This document shows positions 32,810 through 43,240 of a stretch of 64,000 nucleotides of DNA, piece by piece (position 1 is the first letter of the stretch; each line of letters begins with the position of its first letter). The DNA comes from Prorocentrum cordatum (lineage: Eukaryota > Sar > Dinophyceae > Prorocentrales > Prorocentraceae), in assembly GCA_963575745.1 (NCBI GenBank), contig CAUYUJ010020565.1:1-64000 (forward strand), read 5' to 3'. A program made the position numbers and the translations under genes. The notes beneath the pieces are model-generated. The model was not told the DNA's origin. It saw nothing but the letters and a program-made list of their open reading frames with translations, and did no database searches.

Positions 32810-34100
32810 CCTCGTCATCTCCTCGGCTCAAAAATCTGGTGCCGCCACCTTTGGGCCTGTTCTTGCCCCCAACAGCAAGCTGCATCCAAAAGGCCAATGT
32901 TCCACGACCTTGCCTTGGCGAGCTCGTTCGGCTCAGAGACTTCTCAGAGCCCATTCCATCAATGGGGCCGAAAGGAAGGGAGAAAACGAAAGTGCCCGTC
33001 GAAGACAGAAATCATGGAGGGAGCAAACTCCCATCTATGAATGCATATTCACCCTTACAGTAGGGGTTACGAGGTGTGGCTCAGTCTTCCCATGCTGTAG
33101 AAGACTCGGCAGCGACAAAGCTTGCTGCCACTGGTCACACTTCTCGCACACGCGCTGATTTCACTGTAACTGGCGAAGGTTGACCCGTCGAATAGCGCCC
33201 ACGAAAGCAAAATCTCATGCAAGAGTGAAGATCGTTTGCCTATCTGTCTGCTCGGCTGCTGTCCTGCTTGCAAGGTTTGCTAGTCTGGCGACCTGACAAT
33301 ATCGCCTGAATTCTGCTTTGCTTGAAGCATTACTTCTCCGTCCGCTCGCTGCCGGTTTCTCATGATCGGTGCTGCTTGCTGCGGCGACTTATCCACCCGC
33401 ATACGTGTTGTTTTTCCGCGCCGCTGCAGGCTGGGTTGGCCGCCGGGCGCTGCTTCTTGGTGCCGGCTGGCACTGCTGCGTGCTCCGGCACATGCTGATT
33501 GATGCCAGTTGATGCCGCGTACCTGCGATACCTGCTACATTCGTGCTTCTGCTTCCTGCCGCCGTTGCTTCCTGTTGGCTATGCTTGCCGCTGCTGGCTG
33601 CAGTGCGAGCTGGGGCAATTCTAGCCCAGACGTGCAACCGCTTCTCTGCGCAAGCACTGGCTGCACCTGCTCGAGGAAGGAAGTACGACACCGCACCATA
33701 CGTGCTTGTGATCATGGGATGGTCCTGAGAAACACACGGAGCACGTGCGACAGGCAGCTGGGCATAACATCGCACTGCTTGAATGATTGCTGGCATCATC
33801 GACTGATACCCTGCGCGCCGAGACTCGTAAGCAGGGTATTAAAGCCCTCGGTAGAATATGCCCCTTGCGTCTAACGAACGCGTCAAGGCTGGCATTACGC
33901 ATCACCAGCATAACGCTAATCGTGGTAGCCAGTGCCAACTCTTGCGCCAGCCCCAAATTAGGGTCGAAGACTTCGGCAGCAAGTCAGCGGCAGACCAGTC
34001 CTTGCAAATGCGGTCGTGTGAAGTTGTCGGCTATAATGTTTGCTTTACCGCGATTTCCCGACTATCATGTGGTGTTGGGTGCTCGTCTTGAATACGCATC
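32810..34100. other. No recognised gene
   Basis: Lower-GC spacer with only short open frames. A stretch at 34056-34095 resembles 27096-27136. Confidence 0.4.
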
Positions 34101-34112
34101 GTCCCGCATCCT

Positions 34113-34150
34113 CTCCTCTCCTCTCCTCTCCTCTCCTCTCCTCTCCTCCT
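34113..34150. repeat. CTCTC pentanucleotide microsatellite
   Basis: About seven copies of CTCTC. Confidence 0.95.
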
Positions 34151-34495
34151 CCCTCCTCCCTCTTCCCCCTCCTCCAAGGCTCGGGCCGTCGGAGACACTT
34201 CCTGGCGGTGCGTCTTCATTGCAGTGATTTCTCGTTCACTCGCCCTCAGTCTTTCTTGTCTCCGAGAGGCTGAAGCCTAGCGCGCCAGCCCCGCTCGGCC
34301 AGCCGCGAGATTTCGCCCACGGCAGAGGCCTCCCCCAGAGAGACTGCCGCCCATCGTCGTGCTCGTTATCGTCGGGCCGACGACAGGTTGCTGCTGAGGC
34401 TTGCAGCAGCTAGTGAGAGGCAGTCTGACTGGAGTCTTTGTTCACGGTTGGACGTCGCTCTGACAAGACTATCTCAGCATCATTCGGCGCATTCC

Positions 34496-34591
34496 ATGAG
34501 TACTTGGAATTGTGAGGAATGCGGTACCTTCAATTTTCTCGAAAGGTCTACGTGTCGGTCCTGCTCTGCTGCGCATCAGGAATATTCGTGA
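34496..34591 (+). pseudogene. RanBP2-type zinc finger, retroelement ORF1 start
   Basis: From the ATG at 34496: MSTWNCEECGTFNFLERST, then CRSCSAAHQ. This fits the W-x-C-x2-C-x10-C-x2-C pattern with the usual Asn (GTFN), a fold that binds RNA or protein. The frame ends at a TGA at 34589. Protein-like sequence continues in another frame (GGKASAGGVVRDPWVRQT), consistent with an indel. Confidence 0.75.
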
Positions 34592-34924
34592 GCACGCGGC
34601 AGGCAGCAGACTCGTGGTGGCAAGGACGGCGGTGGCAAGGCTTCTGCTGGCGGCGTTGTGCGCGACCCGTGGGTGCGTCAGACTCATCCGCACGAGGACA
34701 AGCAGCACGAGGGAGCAGCACGTCGCCAGAGGGGACCGAGGCGTCAGAGCAGCCCCGCCGCGCCGTTTGCAGAGAACGACGAGGAGGAGGAGGATCGGCA
34801 GCCGTTGGGCATCCTTCCAGCTCTTCCATGAACTGCTCGGCATCATTTCAGATATCCAGGGGACCTGCCATCTACGGCGACGGCTACGGAGAGAAAGCAG
34901 TAGATTGACAAGCGACGACAGGAG

Positions 34925-35437
34925 TTGAAGACGCTCGCTGCGTCGATCAGGATGAAGGACGAAAACAACGAGAGCTCAGAGGACGAGAGAGAGTGGCTCG
35001 GTGTAGTCCACACGGCCATCAATATGTGCAGACCGTGGCAGGATCAGCACGACAGACAGTCTACAGCTCTTTCGAGGCCGCGGGCAAGGCTGGAGCAAAC
35101 CAATACCAACATCACCAGGTTGGAGCAGGAGTTAGAGCAGCTGCAGCAAGAGCGGGGCACGGCAGAGGAGTGGGTTCGTCGGCACGAGCGCGCACTTCTG
35201 GAGGTCGACGAAGACGGGCCAGAGAGCACAGCGGAGGGTACAGAATCGGGGGAGCCGACGTCAGAGCCCTTGCCCGCAGGACCCCGGAGAAGGACTGCCC
35301 AGCAGCCCATGCGCGTGGAGCCCCAAGGGGGGCCCCCGCCGAGAGGGGCCCAGCAGGCGCCCCCCCCCCCCCCCCGCAGACGCCAGGCAGCACATCTCGG
35401 GCCCCAGACTCAGCAGCGATTCGGGACCAACTCGTGA
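34925..35437 (+). CDS. Retroelement ORF1 coiled-coil region
   Basis: Open for 170 codons. Residues about 35-80 have heptad-like sequence (RLEQTNTNITRLEQELEQLQ), a coiled coil of the sort that multimerises ORF1 proteins. An acidic and Pro-rich tail follows, with a C homopolymer at 35360-35374 that is a likely indel site. Downstream the frame shifts, and low-complexity Ala/Pro sequence runs to about 35850. It probably continues the zinc-finger protein that starts at 34496. Confidence 0.6.
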   Translation: MKTLAASIRMKDENNESSEDEREWLGVVHTAINMCRPWQDQHDRQSTALSRPRARLEQTNTNITRLEQELEQLQQERGTAEEWVRRHERALLEVDEDGPESTAEGTESGEPTSEPLPAGPRRRTAQQPMRVEPQGGPPPRGAQQAPPPPPRRRQAAHLGPQTQQRFGTNS

Positions 35438-36091
35438 CCATGAGCAATGCGCCGACAGCGTACCAGCCCGGCGTCGACGCGCATGCGTCCAAACTCTCGC
35501 GGCAGACCGCGGGAGTCAGCGCGAGGCACCAGGCCCCAGTTCTGGCCATGACCCCTCGGGCAGCGCCCATCCCTGCAGCGGGGACTGCACAGCATCAAGC
35601 AGCGGTGTCCTCTGGAGAGTCGGCTGCTGCACAGGCAGCGGCCGCCCCTGGATCTGGCACTCACCTAGTCCAGGCGCCCCCTCCTCCAGGTCATGCTGCC
35701 CCGCACCCTGCGCAGTCGGCGCCGAGAGGCCGCCCAGTCATGACGAGCGAAGGCTCGCCGAGAGCGGCCCGTCGGGTCGCCGCGCGGTGGGCGCGCAGGA
35801 GAGGAGGCACACGAGGAATCAGGACAGGAACAGCCCGCCAGAGAAGACCCGCAGGGATAGCGTTGCCGCCCACTTCCGTTGATCAGGATATTGATACCCT
35901 CGACGAGAGTGGACAGCCTTTACATCGCACGCTAAGGTCGTCGTGTCCAGATGCGGGGGGGGCCTTAGCGACGGCCAGCAAGGTACCTTGGGGACTGCAG
36001 CTCGATCAAGAGTGGAAGACACTGGAAAGGTTGCTCTTAGCTGCCCCGGTTGAGCATCTTAGCGCCTTCCTCCCCTGGATAAGCTCTTCTT

Positions 36092-36540
36092 TTCAAGTTT
36101 CGGGTTTCCTTCCATACAGATGGTTCGGGAGGTCCCTCGAGCCCCCCCAGCCCGGACATTTGCAGCTGTTGTTGAGACAGATGATGGAAATAGATGTCTT
36201 GGAGGTTTCCTGGCTGGCATGCTTGAGGTTGTTGGTTGTGGCATACCTTCCCCCCCATTCGAAGCCTTTGGGCAGAGATTGTCGCTCTTGTCTGGGCGTC
36301 ATCTTGGGCTTGTCAGGCAAATGTTGCAAGCTACCCCTTTTTCATCGACAACCTATTGGTTGCACAGGCGTCGGGGGGAATATTCAAATATGCCTGTGCT
36401 TAACGGCCACGTCAGTGCCACGCGCCCCCCTTGTCTTTTTTTTCGCAGGTTGAGCGCAATATTGGTTTCTCTCGCGTCAGATCTCACGAAGGAGATCCTA
36501 TGAACGAGTTCGTGGGTTCACTTGCGGCTCTTGCTATTCT
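36092..36540 (+). pseudogene. RNase H domain of the retroelement
   Basis: Four catalytic-core motifs appear in one frame: TDGSG (36116-36130, first Asp), WAEIVALVWAS (36269-36301, Glu), FFIDNLLV (36338-36361, second Asp) and VRSHEGDPMNEFVGSLA (36476-36526, the His region that in cellular and LINE RNases H reads HxGxPxNExAD). Between the first two motifs the best protein sequence (ARTFAAVVETDDGNRCLGGF) is in another frame, so a pair of compensating indels is present. The last Asp of the usual ExAD is replaced by Gly. Its place upstream of the endonuclease is notable. Confidence 0.75.
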
Positions 36541-36789
36541 TGGAGTTGTCGTCCCCCCAGACGTCTGTCCTTGGGAATCGTGGATCACGTTCCCTCGTGC
36601 TGCGGAATGGGCGTGGATCGAAAAGCTGGGGCGTGTCGAGGGGGGGCAGTTTCCCCCGCGACACTGCTGACTATTGCTACTGCCGCCCCTGCCCAAAATT
36701 AGAGGTCCCCACCATGGTTGCATGAGTTAGGAGAGGTTCACATGCCTTGCTCGTCGGATAAGATCAAATCCAAACCTGTCCAGGGATGC

Positions 36790-37640
36790 GAGGCGCGGTT
36801 TCGCGCGGCGCATGCTAATGTTCTGTCTCTGCAGGCGTCTAGGCAAGGACCGCCTAAGAGGATCGGTCCTTTCGCTACAGGCCGCCCTCGCATGTCGGCT
36901 GCTCAGTTTGCCAAGCAAAGACTGGACACTGCGGGGACGGTAGAGCCGAGAATGCCGAGGGAATGATGGGCGCAGATTGGGGAGTACCTTGTCTTGCACG
37001 GCCCTAGGACTGAGCATACTACTCACGGATGTTCGCTGTGGACTCGGCGAAATGCCCGTTTATCGCGCCTTCGTTAGATTCGAGCTGTGTTACTAGAGAT
37101 AAGGTCACGGCCTTTTTTGCTACCCCCGCCATGTTGGCCACTAATCTTGTTGGGGATGCGTCGTTCACGTTCTGCGTGGGACACGCCCCGCACACGAAAA
37201 AGCCCAACTCGGAGATTCAAGAGTGGTGGAATTAGTTCGAGTCGGTTGTGTCAGGAGCTCTTGTGCATACACGATTAGCGATTGTTCTCGTGGACGCCAA
37301 TGCTGCAGTCGGATCGAAAGAGCCGCGTTCGATCGGACCGCTTGCAGCTGAGAGAGAGAGAGAGAGAATATTCACATGTCAACGGAGCATGCTTCCACAA
37401 GTGTCCGATTGCGGTGGCCGCATTTGCTCCCTCCACCTTTTTTTGGCAACCCGCTCAAGGCTAAGACGTGGATGCCTCCTCAAGGATATTCCCCACACGC
37501 GGGTTGGGCTACATTTGTGTTCCGCGTTCCGCGAAACACGCTGTGGCTAATCCCTGCGTGAATGAGGAGATTGATCTTGCGGTCAAAAAACCACATCACA
37601 TGCTCGCGCAGATGGACTTTCAGATCAATATGCCATCCTT
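36790..37640 (+). pseudogene. EEP endonuclease domain of the retroelement
   Basis: Motifs in order: AHANVLSLQ (about 36807, catalytic Asn), TAGTVEPRMPRE (about 36934, QExR-like Glu) followed by an in-frame TGA, and IGEYLVLHG..THGCSLW. After a frame change come TFCVGHAPHTKKPNSEIQEW (about 37169, the AHAPH motif), then VLVDANAAVGS (about 37285, matching the DxN motif). GYICVPRSAKH with IDLAVKKPHH (about 37506-37600) is the C-terminal SDH-like end. The enzyme nicks target DNA for target-primed reverse transcription. It is broken by at least two indels, one near a GA run at 37350. Confidence 0.7.
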
Positions 37641-37830
37641 GCGCAACTACCATGGGACTGTTAGTGGCAAGCCTAGGTTAGACAGGAGTAAGCTGCAGGA
37701 CCCCGTTATTCAACAGAAGTTTGAGCAATACATGGAGCAGCGTCCTCATCCCAGTTGGAGCGCCCCCCCCTCCCAGCAGTGTAAGATGGTTAACGAGATT
37801 GTCAGACAAGGCATGGTTGAGTTTTTGTAG
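37640..37830 (+). CDS. Retroelement linker between endonuclease and RT
   Basis: Open within a longer frame (37468-37830) and reads PRLDRSKLQDPVIQQKFEQY, MEQRPHPSWSAPPSQQ and then MVNEIVRQGMVEFL. This is the conserved-looking spacer that usually follows the endonuclease in LINE-type polyproteins. It ends at a TAG at 37828. Confidence 0.5.
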
Positions 37831-38200
37831 GTCGACCCGTCTTAAGAGATCAGGGCATCCCCCTGCCACCGACCGACAGCCCAAAGCTTTGCACGTCACG
37901 CGTCGCTCCCTACGACAGCTTCGTTTGGATGGCCAGCGGTTGAGCATGCGAATTGCGCTGTGCTGCTGGAGGCACGTTAGATGGCCCAAATCGGGGGATC
38001 CTAGACCTCCTTCCTCTCTCTTCTCTCTTCCCGCCACCTGCAAGGGCCTCTCGGGTAAAGTGCTTCGTGAACGGAAGAGGGTGGCGGAGGTCAGGTCGAA
38101 CATGTCATAACATAGCACTCCTCTCTTCATTCGTTCCCAAACCCTTTTCTGCACCCGCGCGCCCAGCTGGGTGGGATTTCACAGCGGGCGCATTCTACTG

Positions 38201-38570
38201 CCGCTTCAGCTCTGAAGCTGAGATGGAAGAGATGATCCAGATACAACATGAATTTTAGGGAAACGAGCTCTATACACCGACGCTGTTTCCGACCCTGCGC
38301 TGAAATTCGCACAGGAACGCGGATCCTGGTGTATACGGGATCCTGGTGTATACATGTTTCGTTTTCCCCGGGACATCGAGGAAAAAATATACACCACACC
38401 ACCCCAGCGTCGTCCCCGGCCCTCGAAAAGTCCTGGGATTGAAAAACGGCCCGCCACTGTCACTGTGTATGTTCCGGCTGCCGAAGAAGACCCAGATGCA
38501 GAATGAAATAAGATCCGCTTCCAGCTCTGAAGACGAGATGGCAGAGAAGATCCAGATACAGAATGAAGCC
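38201..38570 (+). repeat. 56-bp direct repeats in a likely nested insertion
   Basis: 38201-38256 and 38515-38570 share CCGCTTCAGCTCTGAAGCTG-like and AGATCCAGATACAGAATGAA-like text. Several TGTATAC/GTATACA motifs lie between them (38335-38395). The insertion separates two parts of one polyprotein. Confidence 0.65.
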
Positions 38571-38953
38571 TTGCTCGGGCTGCCGCGGTGGACTGCGCTG
38601 CCGCCTCCTTTCTCATCACGCCGGTGGCACCCGGCCGAGGAGCCGCCGCCTGGGCCCGGCTCCGGACGGTGGCCGGGCTTCTGGCCACGCGCTCGCTCTG
38701 CCTCTCGGTCCTCGGGCCCTCCGGTCCCGGGGGTCGATCGCGGCGCCGCGCGGGATGCGGCCGACGAGCTGCAGCGCACTGCGCGGGAGGCTTCGCGGAC
38801 TCGTGTTCCGCTGGAGACTGCAGCGCCGTGGCGAAAGTGTCTTTCACTCTGCCTTTTGGAATGGCGCGCTCGTGCGGAGTAGTTCGGAGTAGATTTTTAT
38901 TAAAACTGCTCCGCGCGCAATCGCATCCCGCTCGATAACTTATATGGTTTGGC

Positions 38954-39024
38954 GCGGAGTAGTTTCCGATCCCGCTTTGGGGTAACAGAGCTATTAACGT
39001 CTCTGGGATCGGAAACTACTCCGC
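38954..39024. repeat. Perfect 20-bp inverted repeat
   Basis: 38954-38973 (GCGGAGTAGTTTCCGATCCC) and 39005-39024 are exact reverse complements separated by 31 bp. A further GCGGAGTAGTTC lies at about 38874. They sit at the right edge of the probable nested insertion, just before the reverse-transcriptase frame. Confidence 0.85.
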
Positions 39025-39027
39025 CGA

Positions 39028-39582
39028 ATGATCCCAGCATCATGTCATGTTAGGAATCTTGAGGGGGATGGGAGAGATCTTCATCATAGCAAATTGAAGA
39101 AACTTTTGTCACGGCTGTGTATTCCCAAGGCCCATGCTGCTCTCCAGGCGCTCGGCGCGCCAGGCAAAAAGCATAAGCGGCACAGGATCCTTCCTTCGGT
39201 CGAGTGGCCAGACGGGCCTTTTGCCCCCACAGTTGCCATGGCGCATCAGGGGTGGATGGATCACTTCGCAGCGCAGGAGTTGGCAGCAGCGGTCCCCCCG
39301 TCTCTTTTCGGCTCCGCGATTGTTGATCGGCCTACGGCCTCCTCGCAGCGCGACAGATCGCGGGAGGACGCGCCGTCATTACTTGCGTTTGAGCAGGCGC
39401 TTCGCAATACTGACGCCGCAGCTGCTGGGCCAGATGGCCTCCACGGAGCCTTTGTTCGGGCCTGTGCCAAGGTTTCGGGCCATGCATACTTCCCCCTCGT
39501 TCTCAAAAGCGCGATGCTGCTCTCGGAACCAGTTCCGTGGAAGGGCGGCGACCTCCCCCAGATCCCCCAGGGGGAGAGGTGA
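39028..39582 (+). pseudogene. Reverse transcriptase N-terminal part
   Basis: Open for 184 codons. It contains NTDAAAAGPDGLHGAFVRAC, the kapGpDG motif preceding the RT palm in non-LTR enzymes, followed by SEPVPWKGGDLPQIPQGER, which corresponds to the P-x-x-W-x-x-G-x-L-x-P-I-x-K region. The frame then stops. The next RT segment (TAASRSVMVELHIGKKYHSC, the motif-1/2 finger region) continues in another frame at 39590-39660, so an indel in the GGGGG/CCCC context near 39550-39575 is likely. Confidence 0.75.
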
Positions 39583-39783
39583 CCTTTATCACACGGCCGC
39601 GTCGCGCTCTGTAATGGTAGAATTGCACATCGGCAAAAAATACCATTCATGTTTGCGTTCGGCCCACTCCGGCCGCCTGAGGCCCCGCCTTCCTGTGCCC
39701 TGTCTCCCTAATTAAAGCTGTGCGTAGCCCGCCTAGGTTTTAGCGGAAGAGGTTCGCTCTCGCCCCGCAGATCAAAAAAATGT

Positions 39784-40729
39784 TTGCGTTCGCGCATGGT
39801 TCCTGCGCTCACGGTGCCTGTTGGAAGCCATCAGTTTGCCTGCATCCCTGGACGCGGCACGCCCACGGCGATTCTTGCGGCTCGGGCCCTTGCATGGCAC
39901 GGCGATGGCAGAGAAGAGATGCATTGCATTCCTACTCGTGGATGCTGCGAATGCCTCTTACTCGCGCATACGAGACATGGCACTGGCAACAGGCACCTCG
40001 GAAGCATCGGTGCTAGCTCTTATGCGTACGGCAGGCCTGCCCGCTGCTCATTTGCCAATGTTGCGTGAGAGACTGAGGGACTTACCGCTGCTCCATAGAC
40101 ACGGTCTAAGCCAGCACTATGTTGCTATGGTGCAAGAAGTTTTCCGCATGGGACGGTTCCAGGATCCAGGGGCAGAGTCAATAGCTATTACGCATCAGGG
40201 GACTAGGCCAGGTGCCCCGTTCGGGGACGCAGTGCTCATCTTTGTCATTGCTGAGGTTACGGCCAAAGTTTCCACGCAGTTGGCCCATGAGGGCCTTCGA
40301 CTTCAGTTTCCAAAAAACAAGGACTGGTTCCAGCCAGGAGTCATAGATACAAAGGTAGACTTTCCAGGACTCGTGTATGCTGATGATTCGACATTTGTTC
40401 TGATGGCGGATTTCGAGCAGTTCAGAGATGCTCTCCCTGACTTCCCCCGCAGTGTTATCAATGCATTTGCTCCTGCAGGTTTGGCCCCTCATCTTGAGAT
40501 CGGCAAGACGGAGATTCTCATGGATGTGAGAGGACGAAGAGCTCCGACCTTCCGTTTAAAACCTGTTCTTCGGATCCTGATCACACCGTTTCCGTTCCTG
40601 GACGTGTTTGCGGAGGTAATGAGATTGCCGTGGTCCGATCCTCCCTTTACCTCGGGTCTGTTTCAGACTACAAGGGATCCCGAGGGCCCGAAATTACTTA
40701 CAGGGACCGTGAAGCTAGCGGGGCGATGA
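39784..40729 (+). pseudogene. Reverse transcriptase catalytic core
   Basis: QFACIPGRGTPTAILAARA (39832 onward, motif 2) is in one frame. From about 39905 the sequence continues in another frame open to 40729. There follow KRCIAFLLVDAANASYSRI (motif A, Asp present), GTRPGAPFGDAVLIFVIAE (motif B), PGLVYADDSTFVL (about 40367, motif C with the YADD catalytic pair) and LEIGKTEIL (motif D). Catalytic Asp residues of motifs A and C are intact. It belongs to the non-LTR (LINE) class by motif spelling. Inactive as assembled because of the frameshift between motifs 2 and A. Confidence 0.85.
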
Positions 40730-40899
40730 AGACACTGCGCAAGGCGATTGTCAGGTCTCCTGGCAAGGACATGACGCCGAAGTTCGTCTGTCTCGACTGC
40801 CCTTCGCTCAATGCTGCCATGTACGCTTCGGGATCGTGGGATTCGCTTCTCAAATCAGTTTGGGCCAGAGTTCAAGCGCAATGTGCTCGCAGATACCAC

Positions 40900-41535
40900 T
40901 CGATCATACGCATGCCCCATTAAGAGAAAGAGGGTCCTACGGATAGAGCCACAATGGCAGCAGCAGAGCGACCGTTAGCCTCCTCCCTCCTGCGTGTTTC
41001 ACGCCTCAGGTTGTTTGGGCAAGTGGGTCACAATGCCCAGAGCCACTAAAAACACTTTTGCAGTCGGACTTTCAAGTGTTCAAGAGAAGTTGGTGGCACG
41101 ATTCTCGATGACATGGCGTGGCTGAGGACGGCGCATTCCAAGTTTGCCGACTGGCCTCTGCCAAGCTTCGAGCCTGTTCCTTGGGCGAAGGAGGTGTCGA
41201 GGTCCCCCACCGCGTGGAAGAGAACGCTCAAGGAGGCTCTAAGTGCGGCAGCAGGTCGTTTAAAAAGGGGCGTCAACGCTAGAGCATGGGAGAGACGTGT
41301 GCTGGCGGATCTGACGCTTGCAGGTCTGCCGCCGCGCAGGGATCTTCCAGTGGCTCGCCCGTCCGAGGATCAGCTGCGGTGTCATGTTTTGCCCAGCCAC
41401 ATTCTTCACGGTACGATTTCTTGACGCGCACCTACGTACGAACCACTTTTCGTACATAGACTTTGCGAGGGCTCGAGTCTCAACGGACTGGTGCGCAGCA
41501 TGCCTTAAATGTTGCTCGTCACGCAGTCTTTGACT
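40900..41535 (+). pseudogene. Retroelement post-RT region with C2H2-like finger
   Basis: ASSLLRVSRLRLFGQVGHNA (about 40980) resembles the LRWLGHV-type motif after LINE RTs. 41113-41424 is open for 103 codons (DMAWLRTAHSKFADWPLPSF, RSPTAWKRTLKEALSAAA). 41318-41533, in another frame, ends with FCPATFFTVRFLDAHLRTNH, a C2H2-like finger, then DFARARVSTDWCAACLKCC, a second Cys pair. This suggests a nucleic-acid-binding C-terminal zinc finger. Confidence 0.6.
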
Positions 41536-41579
41536 AAGGCATGTTGCGTCTTGGAGGCCATCTTGCCTGGTCTACTATC

Positions 41580-42720
41580 TTCACCACATCAAGCCCATGT
41601 CAGTTATTGAACGAGAGGCCATGACGGCCCTAGAGCGACGGCAAGACCAGGAGTTGACTCGGCAGGGGAGGTCGCATTCCTACTCCACGTTCCCGTCGCG
41701 TACCCTTCCTGAACCCCTCCCTGAGAATGCGATGGCAGCTCATGCCAATGATCCCCCGGCCGAGGCCACCAAGTTTATTTATGAAACAGTGCAGGTTTGA
41801 ACAGGTTGGAGCCGACAGGTCATCAATAACCTTATTGGGGAAGAGGCCCCAGATGAACATGATCCCTTGCCTTCAGAGATTGAGTGGCCCTTTGAGCCTG
41901 CAGGGTTTACGGGGCCCCTTGCCGTTTCGGCCCATCGGAGGCTCATCAGGAGACAAGTCTTTATTGCTAGTCTTTTTTCTGTGGTTTGCGCAGGGATGGT
42001 GACGTGCAGCATGCGGTCGAGTTTTCCTCGAGCTTACTGCTTTGTCAATCGATATTTCCTTGATCAAGTCAAAGGGAATCTCACACGCTCGGGGACTGTG
42101 CAGACTTGAATTAGGCATATCAAGGCTGGTCGCATCGTTGCGGTGGGAGGAGGACCTCCTTGCGAGACTTTTCTGTTGCCAGGTGGAGGGAAGGAGGTCC
42201 CACGCCGCTACGCTCGTGGCAGGCACCGTGGGGAATCACAGGCATGCGCTCTGCACATCGTCTCCAGGTTTCGGTTGCCAATGACTTGTTTCAGGCACAG
42301 GTGGAGCTGTTGTGCTCAATGGCAGTTGCACAAGCGCAGGGTGGCTCGAGCATCCAGCCCCACCGGTGTGGGAACCCAGATGTGTTCCTAGTTGGCACTT
42401 GCTCCAAGTCGAGGATCTCTTGGCAATAGAATATTCTAGTTTTACTGCGTTTGATCTGTGCGAGTCTGGGCAAGATGGGAGGGCCCCTACGGGGCTTCTT
42501 GGTGTGAGGCTCCCATCGCTGGCGTCGAAGTTTAGGGACACCCCTGGAGGAGTGCTTTGCTCTCATGGAAAGGGGTGTCCCCCCCCTGGCAGGATGGGAC
42601 CCAGAGCTCAAGCGAGAAGCGCACCCAAGAGATTCGATCCTCCCAGGCTCTGCTCAGTTATCGCGTCTGCCATGCTCGACTCACTCCTTCCATCCCTTCT
42701 TGGCCAGTCGGCATTGTTCG
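41580..42720 (+). pseudogene. Methyltransferase-like C-terminal domain of the retroelement
   Basis: Traces in order, spread over frames: RDGDVQHAVEF (about 41993) and LSIDISL with DQVKGNLTRSGTVQT (about 42045-42107). After an in-frame TGA come IRHIKAGRIVAVGGGPPCET (42116-42169), SVARWREGGPTPLRSWQAPW (about 42175), GWLEHPAPPVWEPRCV (about 42342), TAFDLCESGQDGRAPTGLLG and FDPPRLCSVIASAML (about 42632). GGGPPCETF resembles motif IV (GGPPCQxFS) of C5-cytosine methyltransferases, and the DGDVQ...E...SIDI layout could be motifs I-II. I recall similar GPPCETWS domains in dinoflagellate retroelement proteins. Function is unproven; it could be a degenerate methyltransferase fold. Confidence 0.5.
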
Positions 42721-42989
42721 ATGTGTTGGAGGAGGAGAAGGGAGAATGTGCAGAATTGCAGTTTTGTCTGAGTGCTGTTATCGATTATGCTGATGGGTCG
42801 GTTGTGTGCTCAGGCGGTGCTCGGAGTAAGCAGCAGCAGAGAAGCAGCAAAGCATCAGGATTTGCACGCATTTCCAGAGTTCTTGATTCTGAGGAGGTAC
42901 GAGTCCCGACGGAGTTTGAGGAACTCGAAGGTACGCACTCAGTTGCCGTAGCCTCCTCACAGGGTACTAGGGCCTTTTTGAGAGTCAGC

Positions 42990-43240
42990 CGGTTACATAA
43001 CCTCCCCCGCCTCCTGAGCCTCCCTCTCTTCCCCCAGAGATTGTGGCCCGCATTTCGGCCAACAGGTCGCAGGCGTTGGCCAGAAGACGTGCCAGAGAGA
43101 GAGCAGCACGTAGTATCCCAGTATGTTTGGACGGACTCTTTAGCCGTCAATCCAATGAGATCCAGACTCCTGTTGCTTCAGCCCTTGTGCAGAGTGATCT
43201 TCACAGATGGTTTGTCGCAGCAGTTGTGAGCAACTCGTAG
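42990..43240 (+). CDS. Retroelement C-terminal tail, unassigned
   Basis: PEIVARISANRSQALARRRA and then RERAARSIPVCLDGLFSRQS, an NR-x-AL-x-RR basic helix, open to TAG at 43238-43240. It is probably the last coding stretch of the element. No domain recognised. Confidence 0.35.
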
